From an uncultured Pseudomonadales bacterium (GTDB taxonomy: Bacteria; Pseudomonadota; Gammaproteobacteria; Pseudomonadales; Pseudohongiellaceae), in assembly GCA_943789485.1 (NCBI GenBank), contig CALSUH010000007.1, forward strand, positions 278,733 to 342,732: DNA of 64,000 nt. The letters are read 5' to 3'. Each line of letters starts with the position of its first letter. Position 1 is the first letter of the stretch. The notes beneath the pieces are model-generated. The model ran no database searches. It was not told where the DNA came from and saw nothing but the letters and a program-made list of their open reading frames with translations. Shown here piece after piece: positions 32,310 through 42,533 of the stretch. Position numbers and translations under genes: made by a program.

Positions 32310-33965
32310 ATGAAGAAGCTATTCCTTTGTGCGCTAGCCTTGTCACTGGGAGCCGCCCTGAGCGCCTCTCTTGTCGCTGATACAACCCTCTACATGAACG
32401 TCAATGGCTACACGCTCAACGCGAACCGCGAGCTACAGCAGTTTAACGCCATACAGTTTACTGATGACCGTGTTGATCGTGTTTTCGCACAAGGCGAAGA
32501 GTTACCAGAACAGACAGACCTGCTTATCGACGGCGATGGTCAGACGCTAATACCCGGGTTAATCGATGCGCACGGGCACATTCTAAGTTATGGCCTAAGT
32601 CTGTTGCGAGTTGATTTGGTGGGTACCGAGACAGAGCAAGCTGCAGTGCAGCGCGTCGTAGACTTCGCCCAGAATAGCGAACAGCTCGAATGGATTCAGG
32701 GGAGGGGGTGGAATCAAGTGTTGTGGGATAGTAACGAGTTCCCATCGGCATTGAGCTTGGACGCGGCCCTGTCAGACAAACCGGTTTGGCTCAGCCGTGT
32801 CGACGGTCACGCGGGATGGGCAAACAGCACGGCTATGCAACTAGCCGGAGTCGACCGTCGAAGTGAAGACCCAGACGGCGGTCAAATAATTCGTGACGAG
32901 GACGGAAACCCAACCGGCGTATTTATCGACAATGCTATGGCTCTTATTCGATCACAGATTCCAGCAATCAGTAGGGAAGAACAAAAATTCGCTCTGCGCA
33001 CAGCGATGCTCGAATTGGCAAAACAGGGCTTGACCAGCGTTCACGATGCCGGCGCAGGAAGCGATACAATAGAAGCTTACAAGCAGTTGCTAGACGATGG
33101 TCCTCTCCCCATCCGCGTCAACGTAATGTTATCCGCGGGAGACAGTTCCTATGAGCAGCGCCTCGATGAGGGACACTACCGCAGCGCAGATGATACGCTG
33201 ACCATGAACAGCATAAAAATCGCCGCCGATGGAGCATTGGGTAGCCGTGGTGCTGCTATGATAGACGACTATTCCGATCAATCAGGGCACACAGGTCTTT
33301 TATTGCATAATCCGGAACGTCTTGAGTATCTTATGCGTGCGGCCATGAACGCTGGCTTTCAGGTGAATACCCATGCAATCGGCGACAATGCGAATAAGGC
33401 TGTATTGGATAACTACGAGCTGCTCATCGCCCAAACAAACTCTAGAGATTTGAGGCACCGAGTAGAGCACGCACAAATTTTGCGCTATGAAGACATACTG
33501 CGCTTCGCAGAGCTCGGAGTAATCCCTTCGATGCAGGCAACACACGCCACCAGTGACAAGAACATGGCAGTCGACAGGATAGGCGAAATACGGATCCAGG
33601 GTGCCTATGCTTGGCGCAAGCTAATCGACGCTGGCGCGCTGATAGCTAACGGGTCAGACTTTCCTGTGGAATCACCGAACCCCTTCTTCGGGCTGCACGC
33701 AGCAATTACTCGTCAGGACAAGAATAACCAACCTCCAGGTGGTTGGTTCCCCGAAGAGAAGATGACGGCTATTGAAGCCTTCGCCAGCTTCACCATCGAC
33801 GCAGCCTACTCGGGTCATCAGGAAAAACTCCTTGGCACTTTGGAAGCGGGCAAGAAGGCAGACTTTATAATTCTGGATAGAGATATGTTCGCGATCGATG
33901 AGAGCGAAATCTGGCAGACAGAAGTAACACAAACATGGGTAAACGGGCAACGTGTTACAGACTAG
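32310..33965 (+). CDS. Exported amidohydrolase, YtcJ/N-substituted formamide deformylase type
   Basis: 551 residues from ATG 32310 (MKKLFLCALALSLG); signal peptide about 1-23. Amidohydrolase-superfamily motifs: GLIDAHGHILSYG (metal HxH), NTHAIGDNANKAV, HRVEHAQI and NGSDFPVES (metal Asp), in the order of the YtcJ branch (amidohydrolase 3). Family members hydrolyse formamides and other N-substituted amides; the substrate here cannot be read. A second member is at 54531-56231. Followed after 58 bp by a penicillin-acylase-type gene on the same strand, so the two may be cotranscribed. Confidence 0.85.
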   Translation: MKKLFLCALALSLGAALSASLVADTTLYMNVNGYTLNANRELQQFNAIQFTDDRVDRVFAQGEELPEQTDLLIDGDGQTLIPGLIDAHGHILSYGLSLLRVDLVGTETEQAAVQRVVDFAQNSEQLEWIQGRGWNQVLWDSNEFPSALSLDAALSDKPVWLSRVDGHAGWANSTAMQLAGVDRRSEDPDGGQIIRDEDGNPTGVFIDNAMALIRSQIPAISREEQKFALRTAMLELAKQGLTSVHDAGAGSDTIEAYKQLLDDGPLPIRVNVMLSAGDSSYEQRLDEGHYRSADDTLTMNSIKIAADGALGSRGAAMIDDYSDQSGHTGLLLHNPERLEYLMRAAMNAGFQVNTHAIGDNANKAVLDNYELLIAQTNSRDLRHRVEHAQILRYEDILRFAELGVIPSMQATHATSDKNMAVDRIGEIRIQGAYAWRKLIDAGALIANGSDFPVESPNPFFGLHAAITRQDKNNQPPGGWFPEEKMTAIEAFASFTIDAAYSGHQEKLLGTLEAGKKADFIILDRDMFAIDESEIWQTEVTQTWVNGQRVTD

Positions 33966-34023
33966 CTTGTAGCTCGCACTTAAGTTACACATTGATGATG
34001 CTTCGCGGCACAGGTGAACGACT

Positions 34024-36252
34024 ATGAAAAAATACCCTCTATCAGCATTGTTGTTGATCACACTACTTGCAGCCTGCTCACCGCCCTCACAAGAAACTGA
34101 CTCAGCAAGCCAAGCTATTTCATCCTTACCGCAAGTCGACCCAGCTGAGCTTGCCCGCTGGGAACAGCGGGCAAGCAACGTTACCATCAGCAGAGACAAG
34201 TGGGGAATCGCTCACATCTACGGACAGACAGATGCCGATGCCGTATTCGGCACACTGTACGCCCAAGCCGAAGACGATTTTAATCGAGTCGAGACAAATT
34301 ACATCAATGCAATGGGCCGCTTAGCGGAGGCTGAGGGAGAAGCCGAACTGTTTCGCGACCTACGCATGAAGCTGTTCATCGACCCCGCCGATATGCAGGC
34401 ACAGTATGCTCAGAGCCCCGTGTGGTTGCAGGCACTGATGAATGCGTTCGCCGATGGCCTCAACTACTACCTCTACAGCCACCCCGAGGTGACACCAAAA
34501 GTCATCGATCGTTTCGAGCCGTGGATGGCGTTGACGTTCTCAGAAGGAAGCATCGGTGGTGATATTGAGAGAGTCAATCTTCGAGAACTACAACGCTTCT
34601 ATGGTGACGGCACTTTAGTCGCGCAACTCGAATCTATTTCCGATGGCGAGCCACGCGGATCCAATGGCTTCGCGATTGCCCCTTCGAACACTGTGAATGG
34701 TGAGGCGCTGCTTCTAATAAACCCACATACCTCTTTCTTCTTCCGCTCGGAGCTACATATGGTCAGCGAGGAAGGATTGAATGCCTATGGCGCCGTTACT
34801 TGGGGACAGTTCTTTATCTATCAGGGCTTCAATGAGAACGCAGGTTGGATGCACACTTCGAGCCGCGCCGATGCAATCGATGAATATCTCGAAACCATTG
34901 TGCAAAAAGATGATGGCTACTATTACCTGTTCGGAGATGAGGAACGAAAACTAATAGAAAAAGAAATTATCCTTCCATATAAAAATGGTAATGATACCGA
35001 CGAAAAAATATTCACTGTCTATCATAGCCATCATGGACCAATAATTCGCGAACAGGATGGGAAGTGGGTAAGCATTAAACTCATGCAGGAGCCGATTAAG
35101 GCTCTCACCCAATCCTACACCCGCACCAAGGCGCAGAACCATGAACAGTTCTATGCAAGCATGGAACTACAGACCAACTCATCGAACAATACAGTGTATG
35201 CCGACTCCGATGGCAATATTGCTTACTATCACGGTAACTTCGTTCCGGTTCGCGATACCTCCTTCGATTGGAATAGCCCGCTAGATGGCAGTGACCCGGC
35301 TACGGAATGGAAGGGTCTGCACCCTGTCGATGAGATAATTAACCTGCTGAACCCTCCCAATGGCTGGATTCAGAACACTAACAACTGGCCATTCACGGCG
35401 GCAGGGGAATATAGCCCACGAGTTGAGGACTACCCTCCCTATATGGCAAACAACCCGGAAAACCCTCGTGGTGTACACGCCGTTCGTGTCTTGCAGCAGA
35501 CAAGCGACTTCACAATAGACAAGCTTATCGAGGCTGCCTACGACCCCACCCTAACGGCGTTTGAAGGCTTAATCCCCGCACTCCTAATCACTACGGCTGC
35601 AGACCAACAAGACGAGCTTACAGCCTCGATTCAGTCGCAAACGCTGGAGTACATTGACTTACTTCGAGGCTGGAACTACAAGTATTCGCTAGACTCAACC
35701 GCAACCACCCTCGCGGTCTATTGGGGACAGATACTGATGAATGAGGTATCCGCCGATGCCGCCGCGGCCGGTATTAATATCTATGAATACATGGCAAACA
35801 ATACGAGTCGCGCAGAAAAACTGCGCACCCTGCGCAGTGCAGCCGAGACGCTAGAAGCCGATTTCGGTGACTGGCGCGTTCCTTGGGGAGAAGTAAATCG
35901 CTATCAGCGATTGAACGGCGATATCGTACAGGATTTTAACGATGAGGCAGAAAGCCTGCCTGTTGCCTTCGCCTCGTCGCGCTGGGGTTCGCTAGCATCG
36001 TTTGGTAGCAGAGCTTATCCAGGCACTAAGAAGATGTACGGCACCAGCGGTAACAGTTTCGTCGCAGCCGTGGAGTTCGGCGATAAAGTTACCGCAAAGG
36101 CTATAACGGTAGGCGGATTGCACAATGATCTAAACTCACCGCATTTCGATGATCAAGCGCAGATGTATACTCAGGGTGAATTTAGAGACGTGCTATTCTA
36201 TAGAGAAGATATCGAGGCGAATCTGGAAAAAGAGTATTCACCCGGGAATTAA
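34024..36252 (+). CDS. Penicillin acylase-family lipoprotein (Ntn hydrolase)
   Basis: 742 residues. Lipobox LLAACS with C18, so the precursor is probably membrane-anchored. The family splits itself before a nucleophilic Ser; here the site is RGSNGFAIAP with S213 as the new N-terminus of the beta subunit, after a roughly 195-residue alpha part that holds WGIAHIYG. Supporting Asn residues are seen in NTNNWP. Members cleave beta-lactam side chains, acyl-homoserine lactones or other N-acyl amines. The length and acidic linker resemble the aculeacin/AHL acylase branch, but the substrate is not readable. Confidence 0.88.
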   Translation: MKKYPLSALLLITLLAACSPPSQETDSASQAISSLPQVDPAELARWEQRASNVTISRDKWGIAHIYGQTDADAVFGTLYAQAEDDFNRVETNYINAMGRLAEAEGEAELFRDLRMKLFIDPADMQAQYAQSPVWLQALMNAFADGLNYYLYSHPEVTPKVIDRFEPWMALTFSEGSIGGDIERVNLRELQRFYGDGTLVAQLESISDGEPRGSNGFAIAPSNTVNGEALLLINPHTSFFFRSELHMVSEEGLNAYGAVTWGQFFIYQGFNENAGWMHTSSRADAIDEYLETIVQKDDGYYYLFGDEERKLIEKEIILPYKNGNDTDEKIFTVYHSHHGPIIREQDGKWVSIKLMQEPIKALTQSYTRTKAQNHEQFYASMELQTNSSNNTVYADSDGNIAYYHGNFVPVRDTSFDWNSPLDGSDPATEWKGLHPVDEIINLLNPPNGWIQNTNNWPFTAAGEYSPRVEDYPPYMANNPENPRGVHAVRVLQQTSDFTIDKLIEAAYDPTLTAFEGLIPALLITTAADQQDELTASIQSQTLEYIDLLRGWNYKYSLDSTATTLAVYWGQILMNEVSADAAAAGINIYEYMANNTSRAEKLRTLRSAAETLEADFGDWRVPWGEVNRYQRLNGDIVQDFNDEAESLPVAFASSRWGSLASFGSRAYPGTKKMYGTSGNSFVAAVEFGDKVTAKAITVGGLHNDLNSPHFDDQAQMYTQGEFRDVLFYREDIEANLEKEYSPGN

Positions 36253-36402
36253 ATTAATGCAGAAAAAACCGGCAGTCAGTCAGGCGCTCAAACTTGTCTG
36301 GAGGAATATTCGCCTGAACACTAAAAAAAACCCGACAAATATCAAGGCTTTTTATCAACGGCTTGACGCTTAGCCTGCATCAAGCCAGCTGGCAATTGCC
36401 TG

Positions 36403-38121
36403 TTAGTATCCGACCGCAGCGCCATCGCCACGGCGAGAATCAGCCGCACCTTCGAACAAACCGTTCTCATGATCATGGTAAACAGCCATAGCTGCGCCCT
36501 GTCCTCCGCGCTCTGTCACTCGGTGGCCCTTCTCTTCATACAGGCGAACCGTATCGGGAGATAACCCGCCGGTCTCGATGCTGGTTACATCAGGCAACCA
36601 CTGGTGGTGAATACGCCCTGCTTCCACAGACTGCGCTATATTCATTTCATGATCGATGACATTTAATATCACCTGCATGGTGGTATTGATTATCGTCTTT
36701 CCACCTGGGCTGCCTGCCGTAAAAACTGGTTTGCCGTCCTTCGCAACGATGGTGGGCGTCATGCTAGACAGTGGACGCTTCTCTGGCTCGATCAGATTAG
36801 GAGCCGTACCAATTAATCCACGCGTAGTAGTGACACCTGGCACGGCATTGAAATCACCCATTTCGTTGTTGAGCAGATAACCTCCTCCCTCAACCACGAT
36901 TCCAGAGCCGTATCCGAATTCCAGCGTATAGGTCATGCTGACCATATTGCCTTCTTTATCGACAATCGAGAAATGCGTAGTTTCCTCGCTCTCATAGATC
37001 TGCGCGAAATCTGCGGGGCTACTCTCAGATGCCGAATCCATGTCGATGGAAGCACGTAGAGTCTCTGCGTAGTCTTTATCCATCAAACGTTGCAGCGGCA
37101 TACTTTCATTGAAGTCAGGGTCGCCTAGGTGTTCTGCACGATCTGCATAGGCACGGCGCATAGTTTCGGTTAGAACATGCAAGTAGTCAGCGGAATTGTG
37201 ACCCATGTCGGCAAGATCAAAACCTTCAAGTATGTTCAACATCTCAACCAGAATAACACCACCAGAACTTGGTGGTGGCATGCTCACGATGTCATAGCCC
37301 CGATATGTGCCGCGAATGGGCTCGCGCTCTTGTGGCTCATACTTGAGTAAATCTTCCTCGGTGATAATTCCACCAATGTCTGCCATGAAACCCGCTAGGC
37401 GTTCGGCGTTCTCACCTTTGTAGAATCCGTCTGCGCCATTGTTTTGAATAAGCTCCAAGGTGTGAGCTAAATCTGGCTGACGCCAAGTTTCGTCCATCTC
37501 GTAGAGCGAGCCATCAGCCTTAAAGAATTTGGCTGCGGAGGAAGGGTACTGGTCAAAGCGGCCCTTGCTTCTGGCAAATCCAGTGTAGAGAGAATAACTA
37601 ATGGGAATGCCATCGCGAGCCAGCTTAACCGCTGGGGCAACAAGTTCGGCCCAAGGCAGGCTACCAAGCTCTTGATGTGCCTTCCATAAACCGGCAACGG
37701 TTCCTGGCACACCTACTGCTAGGGCTCCGATATGGTTTGAGTTGGCGACAACATTTCCATCGAGACCCAGATACATACGCTCGGTAGCAGCAAGTGGCGC
37801 CTTCTCTCTGAAATCAAAAGTAGTCGCATCGCCATCATCGCCGTGATAGACCATAAATCCACCGCCACCAATATTGCCCGCACTAGGCCAGGTGACTGCT
37901 AAGGCGAATGCAGTGGCGATGGCAGCATCAACTGCGTTACCACCGGCCTTAAGTGCCTCTACACCAACTTCGGATGCTAGTTTAGAAGAACTTGTCACAA
38001 TGCCGTTCTTCACTCGCAGTGGCGTTCGACCCCCTTCTGAAAATGAAGTCGAAGTCAGTAGGAAGCTGAGAAAAAATACTAGGCTCTTTAGGGTCTTGCA
38101 GCCAAACAGTTGATGACTCAT
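36403..38121 (-). CDS. ggt: Gamma-glutamyltransferase (exported)
   Basis: 572 residues with a signal peptide about 10-29. It cleaves gamma-glutamyl amide bonds such as that of glutathione in the periplasm after self-processing at a Thr. The nucleophile is T381 in ETTHFSIVDKEGN. The substrate loop GNIGGGGFM (82-90), MPPPSSGGV (281-289) and the C-terminal TAGSPGGKTIINT are conserved. ADSRRGDGAAVGY is the usual end. Convergent with the penicillin acylase. A second member is directly upstream. Confidence 0.93.
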   Translation of the reverse strand: MSHQLFGCKTLKSLVFFLSFLLTSTSFSEGGRTPLRVKNGIVTSSSKLASEVGVEALKAGGNAVDAAIATAFALAVTWPSAGNIGGGGFMVYHGDDGDATTFDFREKAPLAATERMYLGLDGNVVANSNHIGALAVGVPGTVAGLWKAHQELGSLPWAELVAPAVKLARDGIPISYSLYTGFARSKGRFDQYPSSAAKFFKADGSLYEMDETWRQPDLAHTLELIQNNGADGFYKGENAERLAGFMADIGGIITEEDLLKYEPQEREPIRGTYRGYDIVSMPPPSSGGVILVEMLNILEGFDLADMGHNSADYLHVLTETMRRAYADRAEHLGDPDFNESMPLQRLMDKDYAETLRASIDMDSASESSPADFAQIYESEETTHFSIVDKEGNMVSMTYTLEFGYGSGIVVEGGGYLLNNEMGDFNAVPGVTTTRGLIGTAPNLIEPEKRPLSSMTPTIVAKDGKPVFTAGSPGGKTIINTTMQVILNVIDHEMNIAQSVEAGRIHHQWLPDVTSIETGGLSPDTVRLYEEKGHRVTERGGQGAAMAVYHDHENGLFEGAADSRRGDGAAVGY

Positions 38122-38343
38122 TACATTGCTCTCAAATAGTGCGCTAGGTTAAATTGCTTTTTTACAATCAGATGATTTCAGAATTTTTGCGTTGCTACAT
38201 ATTAGGACATAATGACAGCAGAAACAGAGCGCTTAGTAAAGGTTAAGAAAATTTAGCTTTGCGATTTTTACAAGGCCTGTGAAATGCACATGACCCGTTC
38301 GGTCGCTCTTGCTCTGAAACCATATTCTGAGCACACCTCGGCG

Positions 38344-40083
38344 TTACGGCGCAGTAGACATTACCGTTCCAAGTCGACGAGGGTCAGCTGCACCTTCCAG
38401 TCCATTTTCGCCTACTAAGATAACATGCAAACCAGAGTTTTCGCCCTGACTTTCTCTCACTTGGTACCCATATTCCGTCAATGCGGTTGACAACGCTGGG
38501 CCTGGCTCCACCCCGACTTCTACGCGCACGGATTCACCACGAGCGATGATATTGGGAAAGTTGATCGCTGACTGCACTGACAATTGCCAGTCGACAATGC
38601 CTACTAGAGTCTTGGCGGTATAGGCGGGAATGGAATTGCCTCCGGGAGAGCCAGTAACCATAAATAGGTCATTGTCTGCGTTAAGCACGATGGTAGGTGA
38701 CATGGAAGAGCGGGGTCGGGCACCGGGACGCACCATGTTCGCAGCTTCCGGCTTGCCTGGATCATACATCCGCGCAAAATCTGTCATCTCGTTGTTGAGC
38801 ACAAAGCCAGCTGCCCAGCGTTTGGATCCAAAGGCCGATTCCACTGTCATGGTGGCTGAGACTGCATTGCCTTCACTGTCCACGATAGAAAAATGCGTTG
38901 TGCCGGCAGGCTCACGGGTACTGTCTTCGGCAAATACTGCAGCACTGCCATTTCCTAAGACGAGCATAGGGTCACCATGGACCGGCACTGCGCTAGGCGC
39001 TGGAGGATTGTTAGCGCGAGAGTCTAAATAACGTGAGTCAGTTAACTCCGCTACCGGCACATCTACATGATCCGGATCACCAAAATAATAATCGCGGTCA
39101 GCATAGGCGAGTCGCTGAGCATCCACGAAGGCCTTAACTCGCTGAGTAATCGTGGGATTGGGTGGCAATAATTTATCATAGAGGTTGGCTATCATAATCT
39201 GCATAGCACCGGATGAGGGAGGGGTCGCCGCGCAAATATTCAGTTCGCGCCAGAGACCACATACAGCAGGCCGCTCTATTACTTTGTAATTCGCCATGTC
39301 TTCCATGGTAAGAGTGCCACCGTCATCTCCTGCCTGTGCGGCAGCCACTATAGACTCCGCAATTTCGCCTGTATAGAACGCCACCGGACCTTCGGTAGCG
39401 ACGCGGCGAAGAGTCGCAGCATACTCAGGGTTTCGATTCAGTGCGCCGGCTTGAAGTGGCTTGCCATCAGGGTAAAAGTATTCTGCCGACCCTTTATTCT
39501 CATCAAGGCGACTGCGGCTTGCCATAGCAGGGAGATAACTCGCCATTTTGCTAGAGACTTCAAAACCTTGCTCGGCGAGTTGGATAGCCGGTTCAAACAG
39601 GTCAGCCCACGGTAACTTGCCATAAGTGTCATGCGTGCTTTTATACAGTGCTATGGCGCTGGGTACGCCGATTGCATTGCCACTTTGGTTTGCATCGAAA
39701 TAGCCCATGGGGCGGTCGCCATTCATGAACATGTCAGCACGAGCACCGCTGGGGGCCGCTTCACGTCCGTCAAAAAAACGCACTTCCCGGTCAGACCGTT
39801 CGAAGACCAACATAAAGCCCCCCCCTCCAAGTCCTGAGCTTTCCGGTTCAAGCAAACCAAGTACGGCATGCGCAGCGATAGCAGCATCCACTGCATGCCC
39901 CCCACGCGACAGCATCTGAGCTGCTGCCTCGGTGGCCAGCGGATTTGCCACCGCGGCCATAAATCCATAAGACCACGAGTTTTCCTGTGTCGATTCGTTG
40001 CTAATCGTAGTTGTCTGTGAATAGGCGGTGAAGGAACTTGCCATCAGTAGAAGTACGGCAGATTTTGAAAAAGGAACTCGCAT
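38344..40083 (-). CDS. Second gamma-glutamyltransferase-family protein (exported)
   Basis: 579 residues from ATG 40083 (MRVPFSKSAVLLLM); a GTG 15 bp upstream is possible. Signal peptide 1-23. Nucleophile T395 in AGTTHFSIVDSEGN; loops SGLGGGGFM, TPPSSGAM and VTGSPGGNSIP are present. Compared with its neighbour, MPPPSSGGV is changed to ATPPSSGAM and the regions between are only distantly alike, so substrate range may differ (for example cephalosporin acylase-like members). About 220 bp lie between the two; separate transcripts are likely. Confidence 0.88.
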   Translation of the reverse strand: MRVPFSKSAVLLLMASSFTAYSQTTTISNESTQENSWSYGFMAAVANPLATEAAAQMLSRGGHAVDAAIAAHAVLGLLEPESSGLGGGGFMLVFERSDREVRFFDGREAAPSGARADMFMNGDRPMGYFDANQSGNAIGVPSAIALYKSTHDTYGKLPWADLFEPAIQLAEQGFEVSSKMASYLPAMASRSRLDENKGSAEYFYPDGKPLQAGALNRNPEYAATLRRVATEGPVAFYTGEIAESIVAAAQAGDDGGTLTMEDMANYKVIERPAVCGLWRELNICAATPPSSGAMQIMIANLYDKLLPPNPTITQRVKAFVDAQRLAYADRDYYFGDPDHVDVPVAELTDSRYLDSRANNPPAPSAVPVHGDPMLVLGNGSAAVFAEDSTREPAGTTHFSIVDSEGNAVSATMTVESAFGSKRWAAGFVLNNEMTDFARMYDPGKPEAANMVRPGARPRSSMSPTIVLNADNDLFMVTGSPGGNSIPAYTAKTLVGIVDWQLSVQSAINFPNIIARGESVRVEVGVEPGPALSTALTEYGYQVRESQGENSGLHVILVGENGLEGAADPRRLGTVMSTAP

Positions 40084-40455
40084 AGTAATTCTCAGCACAT
40101 TAGGCTATTTTCATTATGTTACTAACGGACCTTAACTCTCTGCGTAAGGACTCACATTTACGCCATAATACCGTGCCTACTATCGAGAAAACATCGGTTT
40201 AGCGGGCAAAACCTCCTCTTTATCTGGCTTACCCTCGCCTGTTGTGCGATTTACAAGGGTAAAGGCCTACGAATCGGTCATTTTCCCATTAACCCATTGT
40301 AATCAGGCAATTCTAAGTGCTAGTTTTACTGACTCCATTCATCAGCGATGACTGCGCAGTACTAAGCGCGTTTTTCTCAATCAGCTCGCTTTGATTTATA
40401 GAGCAGCAATAATTTTTTAACCTAACTTTCAACACACCAATGAGACTCTACAACT
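40084..40455. other. Divergent intergenic region
   Basis: About 370 bp between the second GGT-type gene and the dipeptidase, presumably with two divergent promoters. No ORF, strong repeat or hairpin was noticed. Confidence 0.4.
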
Positions 40456-41823
40456 ATGGTTTCCCACCTAAGATCACTAAAGCTAGTTACAGGGATTACT
40501 TTTTTTGCGGCTTTTCTGACCGCTTGCAGTGAAGATGCCGTTCCAACTCCGAGCTCTGCGCCGATAGCCGACCCAATCGCTAGTGCTGTGGTTGAGACCG
40601 AACAACAGCTAGTCGAGCGCGCTCTCGGCATCCACGAAAGAGTCATCACACTAGACACTCATGCGGACATCAATACGAGCAATTTTACGTCCGAGGTTAA
40701 CTACACGTCCAACTTAGATACCCAAGTGAACCTACCTAAGATGGAACAAGGTGGCTTAGATGTGGCTTGGTTTATCGTCTACACCGGTCAGTCTACTCTC
40801 GACGCAGAAGGTTATGCGGCAGCGTACGCTAATGCCATCGACAAGTTCGATGCCATTCATCGCCTAGCAGAAGATATTGCACCGCAGCTAATCGAGATTG
40901 CCTATACCTCAGATGACGTTAGAAGAATCATCGCACAGGGTAAGAAAGTCGCAATGATTGGCATCGAGAATGCCTATCCCGTTGGCTTAGACATGGCCAA
41001 CATAAAAGATTTTCAGGAACGCGGCGGTCGCTACATGTCCTTAGCACATAACGGACATAGCCAGTTCTCTGATTCGAATACGGGCGAGCGCGACAATATT
41101 TGGCTACACAATGGCTTAAGCGAGATGGGAAGAGAAGCTGTTGCCGAGATGAACAGATGGGGAGTTATGATCGATGTATCTCACCCCTCAAAAGAGGCCA
41201 TCATGCAGATGCTGGATCTCACTCGTGCGCCTCTAGTAGCCTCTCACTCTTCCGCTCGCGCGATGAGCGAACACAGCCGCAACTTGGATGATGAGCAATT
41301 GCTGCGTATCAAGGAGAATGGTGGCGTCGTTCAAACAGTGGCCTTTAGCAGCTACCTGAACGCGGACAAGAATGCGCTATTTAGTGAAACGCGAAGTAAG
41401 CTGATTGCCGAAATAGCCGCAGACCTGAATTTTGAAGTTCTCAGCTTTGCAGAAATTGGCGCCTTGAGTGAAACACAAAGAACAATATACCGCGGCTTCA
41501 TGGATCAGGCTAATGCCCTAGCTGCACCTCGTCTGGAAGCCGAAGTTAACGCGATAGCAGCACCGGTTGATGTCGTGGATTTTGTGAATCACATCGACTA
41601 CATGGTTCAGCTGATTGGGCTAGAACATGTGGGTATTAGCTCAGACTTTGATGGCGGTGGCGGCATCAGCGGCTGGAACGATGCATCCCAGACAGCCAAT
41701 GTGACTATCGAATTAGTTCGTCGTGGTTATAATGAAGAACAGATTGGTCTGCTTTGGAGTGGCAATCTCTTAAGAGTGCTTGACGATGTGCAGCGCATAG
41801 CAGCCGAGATTCAAGCGGAGTAA
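40456..41823 (+). CDS. Membrane dipeptidase-type lipoprotein (peptidase M19)
   Basis: 455 residues. Lipobox FLTACSE with C24. M19 zinc-site motifs: LDTHADIN (H69, D71), IGIENAYPV (bridging Glu), MIDVSHPS and VASHSSARA (His pairs), and GISSDFDGGGG near the C-terminus. The family hydrolyses dipeptides including cysteinyl-glycine and, in some cases, beta-lactams. A cysteinyl-glycine dipeptidase beside two gamma-glutamyltransferases would complete periplasmic glutathione breakdown; this is inferred from context. Confidence 0.92.
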   Translation: MVSHLRSLKLVTGITFFAAFLTACSEDAVPTPSSAPIADPIASAVVETEQQLVERALGIHERVITLDTHADINTSNFTSEVNYTSNLDTQVNLPKMEQGGLDVAWFIVYTGQSTLDAEGYAAAYANAIDKFDAIHRLAEDIAPQLIEIAYTSDDVRRIIAQGKKVAMIGIENAYPVGLDMANIKDFQERGGRYMSLAHNGHSQFSDSNTGERDNIWLHNGLSEMGREAVAEMNRWGVMIDVSHPSKEAIMQMLDLTRAPLVASHSSARAMSEHSRNLDDEQLLRIKENGGVVQTVAFSSYLNADKNALFSETRSKLIAEIAADLNFEVLSFAEIGALSETQRTIYRGFMDQANALAAPRLEAEVNAIAAPVDVVDFVNHIDYMVQLIGLEHVGISSDFDGGGGISGWNDASQTANVTIELVRRGYNEEQIGLLWSGNLLRVLDDVQRIAAEIQAE

Positions 41824-41913
41824 ACTCTTTACAATGGCCTAGCTTTATTGAACAGCAGTAACCGACAAAAACAAAAAGGTCGTTGCAGTAAACAAACGAC
41901 TAAGGAGCCAAAC

Positions 41914-42462
41914 ATGAACACTTTTACAAAGTCATTTGTCACTGTAGCACTAAGCTGTTGCACCCTTTTTACTAGCTCAGCCGACGATGGCGGCTCTACG
42001 ATAATGAGCAAGGCAGAAATTGATGCAACACTGAACCAGGGTCTCGCCAACTTAGCGACTGGCAGGACAGTGAGTGATATCGTCATGCGCCACATCGGCG
42101 TTGGCGAGCAAAACATGGGCGTATCAGTCGTACAACGAAGCAAGGTCGAGTCCAATGGCAGCGAAACTGGCATCGCACACGTCGACCTCGACGAGATCTA
42201 CTATATCGTAGCTGGCGAAGGCACTATGGTTACCGGTGGTGAGTTTGTCGACAAGCAGACCAGCGTAAGCGCATTGCTAGGACCAATGGAGCGCGGAGAG
42301 ATTCGCGGCGGCGTGCTACAAAAAGTTAAACCAGGCGATATTGCAATAATTCCGAAAGGTATGCCTCACGGCTGGCATGAGATGACGACCGATACGATAA
42401 GCTACATCATATTTCGTGGCGACCCTAACAAGGTAATGGAAATTAAAACTACAGCGGAATAA
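41914..42462 (+). CDS. Exported cupin-domain protein
   Basis: 182 residues from ATG 41914, preceded by AAGGAGCCAAAC. Signal peptide about 1-24. One cupin barrel (about 65-170): HVDLDEIYYIVAGEGTMVTGG and GDIAIIPKGMPHGWHEM carry the two metal-binding motifs (HxxxxE-like; a final His pair). Function not identifiable; cupins range from dioxygenases to binding proteins. It follows the dipeptidase by 90 bp on the same strand. Confidence 0.75.
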   Translation: MNTFTKSFVTVALSCCTLFTSSADDGGSTIMSKAEIDATLNQGLANLATGRTVSDIVMRHIGVGEQNMGVSVVQRSKVESNGSETGIAHVDLDEIYYIVAGEGTMVTGGEFVDKQTSVSALLGPMERGEIRGGVLQKVKPGDIAIIPKGMPHGWHEMTTDTISYIIFRGDPNKVMEIKTTAE

Positions 42463-42480
42463 CAAACTGCAAAAAAAATT

Positions 42481-42516
42481 AAAAAAGGGATGTCGATTAA
42501 CGGCATCCCTTTTTTG
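42481..42516. terminator. Bidirectional terminator
   Basis: AAAAAAGGGATG and CATCCCTTTTTT form a 12-bp stem, extended by CG/CG past one wobble, around a short loop. A-run and T-run on either side serve both the cupin gene and the convergent M14 gene. Confidence 0.93.
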
Positions 42517-42533
42517 CAGCGGAATTCGCCCTA

